The notes: generated by a model not told the origin, from the sequence alone. DNA of 8,799 bases from an uncultured Ignavibacteria bacterium (GCA_913060595.1 CAJXSA010000152.1:1-8799); one strand, 5' to 3'. Positions 1 through 7,688 are shown, numbered from the stretch's first letter. Numbers and translations are program-made.

Positions 1-485
1 TGCTCAGCGGACCGGTTTTCGTAAGCTTTCTGCTTGTCGCCACGGTTGCTTTCACGCTGTACGCGGAAAAACCCCGTGAGCTTGACAACGAAGCGAAAAC
101 AGTGAAACAGGCGGCGGAATGGTATCTCGAGCAGCCTGAGGAGTTTCAGCAGCGGCCGCTGTACGGCAATCACGTGCTGTTCCGTTACTTTGCTGATATC
201 GATATCAACGACAGCAACCGCGATCGCTCCATGCAGCTCGAAACGCTTGCCGAGGCTGCGCGAGGCTCGGTGGTGATCTGGGACAGCCACTACGGGAACA
301 GCCAGTTCGGCGGGAATGTCCCGATGGAGTTTTTCCAGCAGAATCCCTCATACAAGGTGCTCGAGCAGTTCGTCGCTGTCGACCAGACCTTCGGCATTCT
401 CGTGTTCGAGAAGCTGGCCGGGCCGGCAGGCAATGAGGGAAGCGGGGAGAGCATGCTGTCTTCCCCTGCTGAAACCGTTGAATAA
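1..485 (+). CDS. C-terminal end of a membrane protein, probably GT39/PMT-like glycosyltransferase (5' partial)
   Basis: The reading frame is open from the left edge (first full codon at base 3) to TAA at 483-485, so only about 160 C-terminal residues are visible. They begin with one hydrophobic segment (about residues 1-20 of the visible part, Leu-Ser-Gly-Pro-Val-Phe onward to Leu-Tyr-Ala). A soluble tail follows, starting with an Ala-Ala-Glu-Trp-Tyr-Leu helix and holding a strand motif VVIWDSHYG and an ending strand FGILVFEKL. Many polytopic GT39 (dolichyl-phosphate-mannose mannosyltransferase-like) proteins end this way: a last membrane helix, then a small alpha/beta domain with a W-D-x-H/Y-like strand. 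They move sugars from polyprenyl-phosphate donors to protein or lipid acceptors at the membrane. The catalytic N-terminal loops are outside the window, so the family call is an inference from the tail alone. The last ~20 residues (Gly/Ser/Glu-rich) look disordered. The GTG at 102 is an internal codon, not a start, because the frame and the membrane segment continue upstream of it. Confidence 0.5.
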   Translation, partial: LSGPVFVSFLLVATVAFTLYAEKPRELDNEAKTVKQAAEWYLEQPEEFQQRPLYGNHVLFRYFADIDINDSNRDRSMQLETLAEAARGSVVIWDSHYGNSQFGGNVPMEFFQQNPSYKVLEQFVAVDQTFGILVFEKLAGPAGNEGSGESMLSSPAETVE

Positions 486-507
486 CACCTGACTGTTGTC
501 ATTTAAT
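478..507 (+). promoter_or_regulatory. Possible sigma70-like promoter for the transglycosylase gene
   Basis: TTGAAT (478-483) and TTTAAT (502-507) are separated by 18 bases and match TTGACA/TATAAT at 4 and 5 positions. The site overlaps the end of the upstream gene. It lies in the AT-richer part of the 159-base gap (486-644), which otherwise holds no gene and no clear terminator. It would give a leader of roughly 130 bases. This is pattern matching only. Confidence 0.25.
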
Positions 508-636
508 ACCAATATCTTAGAGCATTCATTTCATTGATTTTCTCAGGTCGACTTTGTAGTTTTCCCGATGAGTCCTTCTCCGCCGCTGCCGCAGCAACGC
601 GCAGCCCGGAGGGGTATCACCGTTCCCTTTCGATAC

Positions 637-640
637 GAGG
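637..640 (+). promoter_or_regulatory. Ribosome binding site that sets the start of the lipoprotein gene
   Basis: GAGG at 637-640 stands 4 bases before ATG 645. The spacing is short but usable. The frame is open further up, to a TTG at 534. Using that codon would put 37 hydrophilic residues in front of the signal peptide, so the RBS and the lipobox together favour ATG 645. Confidence 0.55.
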
Positions 641-644
641 TATT

Positions 645-3600
645 ATGATACAGCGCCGCGACGTTTTCCGCCCGGGGATAGCCAGAGCAATTCTCATTCT
701 TCTGCTTGCCGTTTTCGCGGCTGCATGTTCCTCGCAGAAAGAACTCGCGAATAACAGTGAAGCGGGCGGGCAGACGACAGCGCTCATGGATACGCTGGCC
801 CCGGCAGGGGACGGTCCGCTGCTGCCGCGTCCTTCAATTGATTTCGAGGACGTCCCTGTCGCCATCGAGGTGGCCGCAGCGGAGAAGGAGCCGCTGCTGG
901 ACCGCGCGCGCCTGCATGTGCTGCTTGCGAGCAAGGCGCTCACCGGCGGGGACACCGCGACAGCGATCGACCAGGCCATCCTTGCATCCGGGAAACTCGA
1001 CCGCGCCAGCTATCTCCCCGATATCGAAGAGGACGCGACTTATCTCGATCTGAGCAGCCGCCTCGCGGCGGTGTACCGCACATGTGCCTCTGCCATCGAA
1101 CAGGGTGACGCCGACGTGCCTGTTTCGGCACTGGCGCTGCTTGCCGACGACTATGCGGAAGCCGACACCGTGGATCTGACCACACTGACGTTCAAGGAAC
1201 CCCCGACGACGACCATCCCGCTCCCGCTCAATGCGGAGGTGGAGAAGAACATCATTTACTTCACCACCAAGATGCGCAAGCATTTCAACAAGTGGCTGGA
1301 ACGGTCGGGGCGCTATTTCCCCGTCATGCGCCCCATCCTCGCGGAGGAGGGGATGCCGGAAGAAATCATCTTTCTCACCATGATTGAAAGTGGCGTCAAT
1401 CCCACCGCACGCTCGTGGGCGGCCTGTGTCGGTCTGTGGCAGTTCCTGAAATCCACCGGCGAGATGTACGGACTGAAAGGGGACTGGTACGTGGACGATC
1501 GTCGCGATCCGGAGAAGGCAACCCGCGCCGCCGCGCGGCATTTGCGGGATCTCTACAATCGCTTCGGTGACTGGCATCTCGCACTGGCAGCCTACAACGC
1601 CGGGGCAGGACGCATCAGCCGCGCCATACGCAAGAGCGGGAAGGACGCGCCCAGCTACTGGGAAGTGCGGAAATACCTGCCACGCGAAACACAGAATTAC
1701 GTCCCTCGCTACATCGCTGCCTCCATCATCGCCCTTGACCAGGAGGAATACGATTTCACCGATGTGGTCATGCAGCAGCCTATCGAGTACGAAAGCGTGC
1801 GCGTCGACAAACCGTATCACCTGAAGGATCTTGCCGCGTGCGTCGGCCTCAGTCTCGAAGAATTTCAGGTGTACAATCCCACACTGCTGCAGCCGATCAC
1901 GCCGCCAAAGCCATTCTCGCTGCGCATACCGAAAGGCCGTTCGCGAACCTTCGCGTCCAACCTCGTCAACTGCCCGGTGCGCCGCGCGGAAGAAATCGTC
2001 ATGGTCGAGCATAAAGTCCGTCGCGGCGAGAGCCTCTATCGCCTGGCGAAGAAATACCGTGTGACCGTCGGGCAGATCGTGAAAGCCAATGAAATGAGCA
2101 GTGCACGCCACCTGCGCCTCGGAGAGATCCTTCGCATCCCGCGCAAGGAGGTCATCGACCCCTCTTCCTACGCCGTGGCGATGGACAATCTGACGAATAA
2201 GGACGGGGACCGTGACCCCACGCACAGGACCAACGGACGCATCAAACGCGCCATACGGATCGAGAAGGGAATGACGCTCGGCGGGATCGCGCAGAGCTTC
2301 GACGTGACCGTACACGATCTCATGAACTGGAATTCCATGGCGTCCGGCGACAAACTGCGTGCCGGCTCCACGCTCGAGATCTGGCTGCGAGAAGAGACGC
2401 TGGAGAGAAGCGACAGCATGACTGTCGAACATACCGCTCTCCTCGCGGAGTCCGTTCCCGTCGCCGCCGCCGCGACAGGCAGCCGTACCGCCTCATCGCA
2501 GAGCGCACGTCCCGAAGCGGACGCCGCCCTCGGGGAATACACCGTGAAGAACGGCGAAACGCTTGCAAGCATCGCCGATGCCTTCCAGGTTACGATTCAG
2601 AATCTCATGGACTGGAACGACCTCCCATCCGAGGACATCGCCTCCGGCAGCACACTCAAGGTGCGAGAGGATGCGCGCGGCGAGCATAAAGCTGCCGCCA
2701 GGCAGGAAAAGCCCGCGAAGCAGGAAAAGCCCGCGAAGCAGGAAAAGCCCGCGAAGCAGGAAAAGCCCGCGAAGCAGGAAAAGCCCGCAAAGCAGGAAAA
2801 GCCTGCGAAGCAGGAAAAGCCTGCGAAGCAGGAAAAGCCCGCCAAGCAGGAAAAGTCCGTCACGATGCAGGAGAAGCCCCCGGTTGCGGAAAAAGATACG
2901 GTGCATGTCGTGCAGAAGGGTGAAACCCTGTACCGCATATCCCGTTCCTACGGTGTGACGGTGGAACAGATGATGAAGTGGAACAGTCTTCCGGACCCGG
3001 GCATCCAGGTCGGGCAGAAACTGCGTGTACTGCGCGGAAGTCCCGTACAGGAATCCCCTGCCGCAGCCGTGAAACCGTCCGTCCAGGGCACGGTGGAGGC
3101 GGCCGCAGAGGGTACTCCCGGAGCTGCGAGTACGGCGACCGCATACGAGGTGCAAGCGGGGGACAATCTCTACAGCATCTCGCGCGCACATGGCGTGACG
3201 GTGCAGCAGCTGCAGGAATGGAACGGACTTGAGGGAACGGCACTGCGCATCGGGCAGAAGCTGCTCCTTCGCGCCCCTGAGGTAGAGACCCCCGCAGCTG
3301 CAGAGCAGAAGGCAGCTGCAGAGCAGAAGGAGGATACCGTGGAGAAGACAGCGGACGTGGCGAAGGGCTCCGTCCCTGTCGCAAAGGACACCACGGTCAT
3401 TGTCGACGGAAAGCGTGTTGTCATCACGCGCCACACGGTGGCCAAAGGCGAAGGCCTGTCGAGCATCGCCAGGGACTACAACGTATCAGTTGCGAACCTT
3501 CGCATGTGGAACAAGCTGGCAAGTGACGAACTCATGGTCGGTCAGCAGCTGCTGATTCGGCGCAATGGCAGCGGAGAGCGTACGTACACCGTGCAGGGAG

Positions 3601-3854
3601 AAACGGAATCCGAAGCAAAGCCACCCGTCGCCGCCGCGAAGTCGGACACCACGGTCACGGCTGCAGGAACAGGCACGCAGAAACCGGCAGACGGTCTGGA
3701 GAGTGAAAAGCACGAGTACGTGGTCCAGAAAGGGGAGACCCTGTACTCGATAGCGCGCAAACTCGATGTCACCGTCGCGCAGCTCAAGAGCTGGAACGAG
3801 ATCGGGCGCTTCCTCGACATCGGTCAGAAGCTCGTGTATTACACGAAGAATTAA
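645..3854 (+). CDS. mltD: MltD-like lytic murein transglycosylase lipoprotein with seven LysM domains
   Basis: A 1069-residue lipoprotein predicted to cleave the MurNAc-GlcNAc bond of peptidoglycan with formation of 1,6-anhydroMurNAc. The N-terminus is basic (MIQRRDVFRPG), followed by a hydrophobic stretch (about 12-27) and the lipobox AAAC with Cys28, then Ser at +2. Under the E. coli Lol rule this fits the outer membrane. Residues ~30-205 form a poorly conserved helical region. The GH23 domain covers about 215-375: MIESG with catalytic Glu248, GLWQF at 263-267 and AAYNAGAG at 315-322. A degenerate LysM-like unit (about 390-431) is followed by seven clear LysM modules at about 455-500, 535-581, 631-675, 753-797, 834-876, 929-972 and 1025-1066. 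The last six share a Trp-Asn pair before the second helix, while the first has Ala-Asn. Linkers are Ala/Pro/Glu/Lys-rich and one is a tandem hexapeptide repeat. Family members usually carry far fewer LysM units (E. coli MltD is about 450 residues). The symbol is by family and architecture, not proven orthology. Confidence 0.9.
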   Translation: MIQRRDVFRPGIARAILILLLAVFAAACSSQKELANNSEAGGQTTALMDTLAPAGDGPLLPRPSIDFEDVPVAIEVAAAEKEPLLDRARLHVLLASKALTGGDTATAIDQAILASGKLDRASYLPDIEEDATYLDLSSRLAAVYRTCASAIEQGDADVPVSALALLADDYAEADTVDLTTLTFKEPPTTTIPLPLNAEVEKNIIYFTTKMRKHFNKWLERSGRYFPVMRPILAEEGMPEEIIFLTMIESGVNPTARSWAACVGLWQFLKSTGEMYGLKGDWYVDDRRDPEKATRAAARHLRDLYNRFGDWHLALAAYNAGAGRISRAIRKSGKDAPSYWEVRKYLPRETQNYVPRYIAASIIALDQEEYDFTDVVMQQPIEYESVRVDKPYHLKDLAACVGLSLEEFQVYNPTLLQPITPPKPFSLRIPKGRSRTFASNLVNCPVRRAEEIVMVEHKVRRGESLYRLAKKYRVTVGQIVKANEMSSARHLRLGEILRIPRKEVIDPSSYAVAMDNLTNKDGDRDPTHRTNGRIKRAIRIEKGMTLGGIAQSFDVTVHDLMNWNSMASGDKLRAGSTLEIWLREETLERSDSMTVEHTALLAESVPVAAAATGSRTASSQSARPEADAALGEYTVKNGETLASIADAFQVTIQNLMDWNDLPSEDIASGSTLKVREDARGEHKAAARQEKPAKQEKPAKQEKPAKQEKPAKQEKPAKQEKPAKQEKPAKQEKPAKQEKSVTMQEKPPVAEKDTVHVVQKGETLYRISRSYGVTVEQMMKWNSLPDPGIQVGQKLRVLRGSPVQESPAAAVKPSVQGTVEAAAEGTPGAASTATAYEVQAGDNLYSISRAHGVTVQQLQEWNGLEGTALRIGQKLLLRAPEVETPAAAEQKAAAEQKEDTVEKTADVAKGSVPVAKDTTVIVDGKRVVITRHTVAKGEGLSSIARDYNVSVANLRMWNKLASDELMVGQQLLIRRNGSGERTYTVQGETESEAKPPVAAAKSDTTVTAAGTGTQKPADGLESEKHEYVVQKGETLYSIARKLDVTVAQLKSWNEIGRFLDIGQKLVYYTKN
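2703..2864 (+). repeat. In-frame 18-bp tandem repeat (9 units) coding Gln-Glu-Lys-Pro-Ala-Lys
   Basis: Nine units start at 2703, 2721, 2739, 2757, 2775, 2793, 2811, 2829 and 2847. The unit is caggaaaagcccgcgaag. The first four copies are identical, units 5-8 differ by one base each, and unit 9 is diverged (QEKSV) at the edge. A further diverged echo (QEKPP) begins at 2868. In the protein this is a highly charged, Pro-punctuated linker (residues ~687-740) between LysM3 and LysM4. Identity at synonymous positions points to recent slippage or unequal crossover, and a multiple of 3 keeps the frame whatever the copy number. Confidence 0.95.
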
Positions 3855-3915
3855 TCTCATGTGACGGCAGGAACGTTGGCCCGGCCTCCGTTTCCGGGAG
3901 AACGCCTGCGTTCAA

Positions 3916-5295
3916 ATGAACACTTACGAACGGCACAGGCTGTATCGGCTGCGCCGGCACCGCGCGAGGCTGATGCGGCGCCGGGCGCTGGCCATTACCG
4001 GGGTTGCTGCGGCGACGCTCGCGGTGTGGTCACTGCTCGCGCACTGGAGTCCGGATGCCATTGCGCCTCCTGCACCGACCGAACTGGGGGCAGAGGCCGC
4101 GCGGGACATCATGCTCACCGCGGCCCGCTCTGTCAACAGTGTCGACCGCCAGCTGCGTGGCGCTGCCCGCGAGGAAGCCAAGGCGGCTGCCCGTACGCTT
4201 TTTCAGCCCGAGACGCTCTCGCTTCACCCGGAGGTGTCTCCGGCAGGGGGGAACACTGTATTCCCCCGCACCGCTTCCATCACAGACAGTGACGCGCAGA
4301 TCGGGGGGGCGAATATTCTCGACGTTCTCCTCATCGGACTCGACAGCCGCCTCGGACACGCCGGCGGCAGGGCGGATGCTATTCACCTGCTGACCATCGA
4401 TCTCGATGCGCCGCATGTTCGCATCACGAGCATTCCACGTGGCACCTGGACGGATCTCGGGAGGGACGAGCAGGCCTCGAACATCATCGCAAACGTCCGC
4501 GCGCTGCGGGGGAGAAAGGAATTGCAGCGCCGTGTGGCGAGGCTCTGCAGGCGCGACAGCATTCCCTACTACCTGGAAGTCGGATTCTCCGATGCCTTCG
4601 GCATTCTCGAACTGCTCGGTTACGCTGATCCCTCCGCGGAACTGCAGGCGCTGCGGCATCGGCGCGATTATCAGTACGGAGATCACACGCGCTGCTACAG
4701 GCAGGGCCTCTTCGTACGCAATGCCTTTCTGCGCATGCTGCCTCTGCTCGACGGCGCCGCAGGAGACCTCCTGCTGCACGCGGGCCGGGACTTCGTCCAT
4801 ACCAACCTCACACTCGAGCAGTGCCGCGGCATCGTTTATTTGCTCAACGACGCGGGCATGGCAGCACGTCCGGCCAGCGTCTCTGTGCATTTACGCAGCC
4901 GTTTCCGCAGGCAGGTCGCACGGGGAGAGCTGCCGCCGATGTATGCGCATGCGGTGCGCGGATTCGATTTCAGCGATCGTGGAGGCCGTTCCGGATTGGC
5001 CGAGCGCCGCATCCGTGCAGCATTGCGTGAGGCTGCGCAGGAATCACGGCCGCAGGGAGTGCGTCATGCGCTCCACACGCTGTTTCACCAGCATGCCTGG
5101 CTGCAGTTGCCGGAACGATCGCTCCGCCGGCATCTCCGCGATTCGCTTGCCGGGCAGCTTGCTGCCGCCTGTGCGCAACTTGGCGATACTGCTGAAATCG
5201 ACGCGATCCGCCGCATACTGCGCGCGGACGATGTGCTGTTTCCGCAGGAAGCGGTGAAATCAGCGTCCAGGGCGCAATTGCTGGACGATCGATAG
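3916..5295 (+). CDS. Divergent LytR-CpsA-Psr (LCP) family protein with long C-terminal extension
   Basis: 459 residues. A very basic N-terminus (about 1-23) precedes one membrane helix (about 24-43), giving an N-in, periplasm-facing anchor typical of LCP proteins. The LCP core runs about 135-310. Visible signatures are VLLIGLDSR (137-145), GRADAIHLLTID (151-162), VRITSIPRG (168-176), then RHRR...GDHTRCYRQ (247-263), which matches the family's R-x-R-R...G-D-x-x-R-x-x-R-Q block. LCP enzymes transfer polyprenyl-pyrophosphate-linked glycopolymers to peptidoglycan or other acceptors, and these Arg/Asp residues bind the pyrophosphate and metal. The usual SIPRD Asp is Gly176 here. The usual N-x-A-Y-x-x-G-G segment is not recognisable (only SNIIANV, 189-195). 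Residues ~311-459 form an Arg-rich, probably helical extension I cannot assign. The start is the first ATG in frame. GGGAG (3896-3900) lies 15 bases away, so the ribosome site is weak and translation may depend on the upstream gene 61 bases away. Donor and acceptor are unknown, and reduced activity is possible. Confidence 0.75.
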   Translation: MNTYERHRLYRLRRHRARLMRRRALAITGVAAATLAVWSLLAHWSPDAIAPPAPTELGAEAARDIMLTAARSVNSVDRQLRGAAREEAKAAARTLFQPETLSLHPEVSPAGGNTVFPRTASITDSDAQIGGANILDVLLIGLDSRLGHAGGRADAIHLLTIDLDAPHVRITSIPRGTWTDLGRDEQASNIIANVRALRGRKELQRRVARLCRRDSIPYYLEVGFSDAFGILELLGYADPSAELQALRHRRDYQYGDHTRCYRQGLFVRNAFLRMLPLLDGAAGDLLLHAGRDFVHTNLTLEQCRGIVYLLNDAGMAARPASVSVHLRSRFRRQVARGELPPMYAHAVRGFDFSDRGGRSGLAERRIRAALREAAQESRPQGVRHALHTLFHQHAWLQLPERSLRRHLRDSLAGQLAAACAQLGDTAEIDAIRRILRADDVLFPQEAVKSASRAQLLDDR

Positions 5296-5338
5296 CGCAC
5301 GGGTTGGAACTTCCCGGTCGTCCCGCTATTTTTGTTTT
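5294..5338 (+). terminator. Likely intrinsic terminator after the LCP gene
   Basis: An imperfect hairpin overlaps the stop codon: outer AGCG (5294-5297) with CGCT (5324-5327), and inner CGGG (5300-5303) with CCCG (5313-5316). The T-rich tract TTTTTGTTTT (5329-5338) follows. The stem is interrupted, so efficiency may be modest. Its position separates the envelope genes from glgP. Confidence 0.45.
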
Positions 5339-5378
5339 ACCTGTCATGAGATGAAACCGGGAGCTTTTCACTGACGTG

Positions 5379-5394
5379 CCGCGCAGTTGCGCGG
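5379..5394. repeat. Perfect inverted repeat in the glgP leader
   Basis: CCGCGCAGTTGCGCGG has 7-base arms around GT. It sits in the 200-base gap 5296-5495, which holds no supportable gene. It is not followed by a T tract. A second, looser pairing is GCAGTT (5383-5388) with AACTGC (5405-5410). It could be a regulator site or leader RNA structure. I could not identify a convincing promoter in this gap. Confidence 0.4.
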
Positions 5395-5495
5395 TCGCGC
5401 GGGGAACTGCCGTGAGCATGTCAACCGTTGTCAATAATGCGCGTGTTCATCTCGGCACGGCAGCAATATGAACTCTATCCAGTGAGGCCACGTAC

Positions 5496-7625
5496 ATGAA
5501 CGCCAATTTTATGAAACGCACCGAACACGCCATTGCCGGACTGCAGCGTCTCGCATACAACCTGTGGTGGACCTGGAATCCCCGGGCGCAGGACATCTTC
5601 CATGCACTTTCGGAACGGAAATGGCGTTCGTCGAATCACAACGCTGTCTCCGTGCTGCATTCGATCTCCCATGCCGAGCTGCAGGCGCGTCTCTGCGACA
5701 AGGATTTCCTCGCGTCCGTCGAGGAGGTGCTGCAGGATTTCGACGAGTACCTGAAAAAGAAGGACACATGGTATGCGGAGAATGTCGCCGAAGCAGACGG
5801 CAACCTCATTGCGTATTTCAGCGCCGAATTCGGTCTGCATGAATGTCTTCCGATCTACTCCGGTGGCCTCGGTGTGCTTGCAGGCGACCATACCAAGTCT
5901 GCCAGCGATCTCGGGGTTCCGTTCGTCGGCATCAGCCTTTTCTATCGCAACGGGTATTTCCAGCAGACCATCGGTCCCGACGGCTGGCAGCATGAGAGCT
6001 ATCCCCTGCTGGATACGGAGAATCTCCCCGTCGAACTCGTGACGGACGAGGAGGGGAATGCCGTGACGGCATCGGTGGAAATCGGCCACAGCACCGTGGC
6101 CTTTCATGCCTGGCGTGTGAACGTCGGCCGGGCGACCATTTACCTCCTCGACACCAACCGTGAGGAAAACGACCTGCATTACCGCGAAATCTCCTCGCGC
6201 GTATACGGCGGGGACAGCACCACGCGTGTCATGCAGGAAACGGTCCTCGGTATCGGCGGCGTGCGGCTGCTGCGGCGGCTCGGGATCTCACCCACCGTTT
6301 TTCACATGAATGAGGGGCACAGCGCCTTTCTGACTTTCGAACTGCTGCGTGAGCAGCTTGCGAAAGGCGCGGCGCGCCCGGACGCGGAGAACTGGGTCAA
6401 ACGGCACTGCGTCTTCACCACCCACACGCCGGTGCCGGCCGGCCATGATCGCTTCACACCAGATCTTCTCGATCACCTGCTTTCCCGTTTCCGGGAAAGC
6501 ATCGGGCTCGATCACCACACGCTGCTCTCCTACGGTCGGGAACGTCCCGATGACGACAAGGAGACCTTCTGCATGACAGTGCTCGCGCTCAAGATGTCAC
6601 GCGCGGCCAACGGCGTCAGCGAACTGCACGGGCAGGTCAGCCGCGACATGTGGACGTCTCTCTTCAATGCGGAGAAGCCGGAGGATGTCCCCATCGGTCA
6701 CATCACCAACGGCGTGCACATCCTCGGATGGATGGCCAACCGCACGCGGCAGTTCTGGCACCGGCATCTCGGGAGCAAGTGGATTTACTACCTGAAAAAG
6801 GAAGCGATCTGGGCGCAGGTTTCCGACCCCGATCTCGTGCCGGACGAAGATCTGTGGGCGCTGCGCTACGGTCTGCGCCGTGACATGATCGAGTACGTGC
6901 GCCGCATGATGCGCCATCAGTTCGATCGCGTCGGCGCCGATTACAACACGGTGCAGGACAGCATCCTCAGTCCCGACGCGCTCACCATCGGCTTCGCTCG
7001 TCGATTCGCCACCTACAAGCGCGCGCCGCTGTTCTTCCGTGAGTTCAACCGTGTGGTGGAAATGATCAATGATCCCGATCGGCCGATTCAGCTCGTTTTC
7101 GCCGGGAAGGCACATCCCCGGGACGATCAGGGCAAGCGCTTCATCCAGGAAATCGTCGGACACAGCAAGAATCCGGCTCTGTTCGGTAAAATCGTTTTTC
7201 TCGAGAATTACGACATCAACGTCGCGCGCCACATGATCTCTGGAGTGGACGTCTGGCTGAACAATCCGCGTCGTCCGATGGAGGCGAGCGGCACCAGCGG
7301 GATGAAGATTCTCATTCACGGCGGACTGAACTTCAGCATTCAGGACGGCTGGTGGCGTGAGGGATACAACGGGGAGAACGGGTGGAGCATCGGCGGCGAT
7401 GCGCATCTCGACGATGTCGCGGAACAGGATGCCCGGGACGCTGCGCAGCTGTACAGCATTCTCGAGGAACAGGTTATCCCCGAATTCTACGATCGTGACG
7501 AGTACGGGATTCCGCGGCGTTGGCTGCAGCGCGTGCGCAAATCCATGGAAACCCTGATTCCGGAATTCAACACCGATCGCATGGTGTCGGATTATGTATT
7601 GAAGTACTATAATTCTGAAGATTGA
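5496..7625 (+). CDS. glgP: Alpha-glucan (glycogen/maltodextrin) phosphorylase, type 3
   Basis: A 709-residue GT35 enzyme. It releases glucose 1-phosphate from alpha-1,4-glucan ends using phosphate and pyridoxal 5'-phosphate, in the cytoplasm, in glycogen or maltodextrin breakdown. The N-terminus (about 1-95) is the DUF3417-type region with RLAYNLWWTWNPRA at 18-31. Core signatures follow: YFSAEFG (107-113), YSGGLGVLAGDH (121-132), FHMNEGH (269-275), then HITNGVH and ARRFATYKR. The cofactor motif EASGTSGMK is at 596-604, with Lys604 predicted to form the Schiff base. The SGMK form, rather than SNMK, is typical of this bacterial/archaeal subgroup, not of MalP/GlgP of E. coli type. The length is at the short end for the subgroup, with no extra C-terminal domain. 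GAGG (5484-5487) lies 8 bases before ATG 5496 and supports this start, though Met6 is possible. No glycogen synthase or branching enzyme is visible nearby. Dodecin follows after 63 bases. Confidence 0.95.
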   Translation: MNANFMKRTEHAIAGLQRLAYNLWWTWNPRAQDIFHALSERKWRSSNHNAVSVLHSISHAELQARLCDKDFLASVEEVLQDFDEYLKKKDTWYAENVAEADGNLIAYFSAEFGLHECLPIYSGGLGVLAGDHTKSASDLGVPFVGISLFYRNGYFQQTIGPDGWQHESYPLLDTENLPVELVTDEEGNAVTASVEIGHSTVAFHAWRVNVGRATIYLLDTNREENDLHYREISSRVYGGDSTTRVMQETVLGIGGVRLLRRLGISPTVFHMNEGHSAFLTFELLREQLAKGAARPDAENWVKRHCVFTTHTPVPAGHDRFTPDLLDHLLSRFRESIGLDHHTLLSYGRERPDDDKETFCMTVLALKMSRAANGVSELHGQVSRDMWTSLFNAEKPEDVPIGHITNGVHILGWMANRTRQFWHRHLGSKWIYYLKKEAIWAQVSDPDLVPDEDLWALRYGLRRDMIEYVRRMMRHQFDRVGADYNTVQDSILSPDALTIGFARRFATYKRAPLFFREFNRVVEMINDPDRPIQLVFAGKAHPRDDQGKRFIQEIVGHSKNPALFGKIVFLENYDINVARHMISGVDVWLNNPRRPMEASGTSGMKILIHGGLNFSIQDGWWREGYNGENGWSIGGDAHLDDVAEQDARDAAQLYSILEEQVIPEFYDRDEYGIPRRWLQRVRKSMETLIPEFNTDRMVSDYVLKYYNSED

Positions 7626-7631
7626 ACCGCC

Positions 7632-7647
7632 GGACGGAACGCCGTCC
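7632..7647 (+). terminator. Small perfect hairpin after glgP (attenuator or weak terminator)
   Basis: GGACGG-AACG-CCGTCC forms a 6-bp GC-rich stem with a 4-base loop, 6 bases after the glgP stop. Only a weak T content follows (ACTTTCATGTTATT), so full termination is doubtful. It may partly uncouple glgP from dodecin or protect the 3' end of the glgP message. Confidence 0.3.
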
Positions 7648-7688
7648 CGCACTTTCATGTTATTCCCATTATCACGAGAGGAGTCATC

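Noticed and set aside
534..644. N-terminal extension of the lipoprotein from TTG 534
   Set aside because: It has no ribosome site of its own and would bury the lipoprotein signal peptide behind 37 residues. ATG 645 has GAGG and is directly followed by a proper signal sequence.
834..2432. 532-codon open frame on the - strand
   Set aside because: It is antisense to the GH23 and early LysM region, whose + strand frame has clear family motifs. Long antisense frames are common in GC-rich genes, and its product has no recognisable domain.
2563..2958. Ser-Arg-Lys-Pro repeat protein in another + frame, and Leu/Phe-rich repeat frames on the - strand
   Set aside because: These are artefacts of reading the 18-bp tandem repeat in wrong frames. 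Any 18-bp unit without stops keeps all its frames open.
3900..3913. Inverted repeat GAACGCCTGCGTTC just before the LCP start
   Set aside because: The 6-base arms have only two bases between them, so no stable hairpin of that size forms. Without relatives to compare I cannot call it an operator.
4406..5257. 283-codon open frame on the + strand in another frame of the LCP gene
   Set aside because: The Ser/Arg/Cys-rich composition is that of a frame shadow. The 3916-5295 frame carries the membrane anchor and LCP motifs on both sides without a break.
5428..5469. TTGTCA (5428) and CAATAT (5464) as a glgP promoter
   Set aside because: The spacer is 30 bases, far outside the usable 16-18 range.
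6597..7658. 353-codon open frame on the - strand
   Set aside because: It is antisense to glgP, which is unambiguous, and the product is not protein-like in any family I know.
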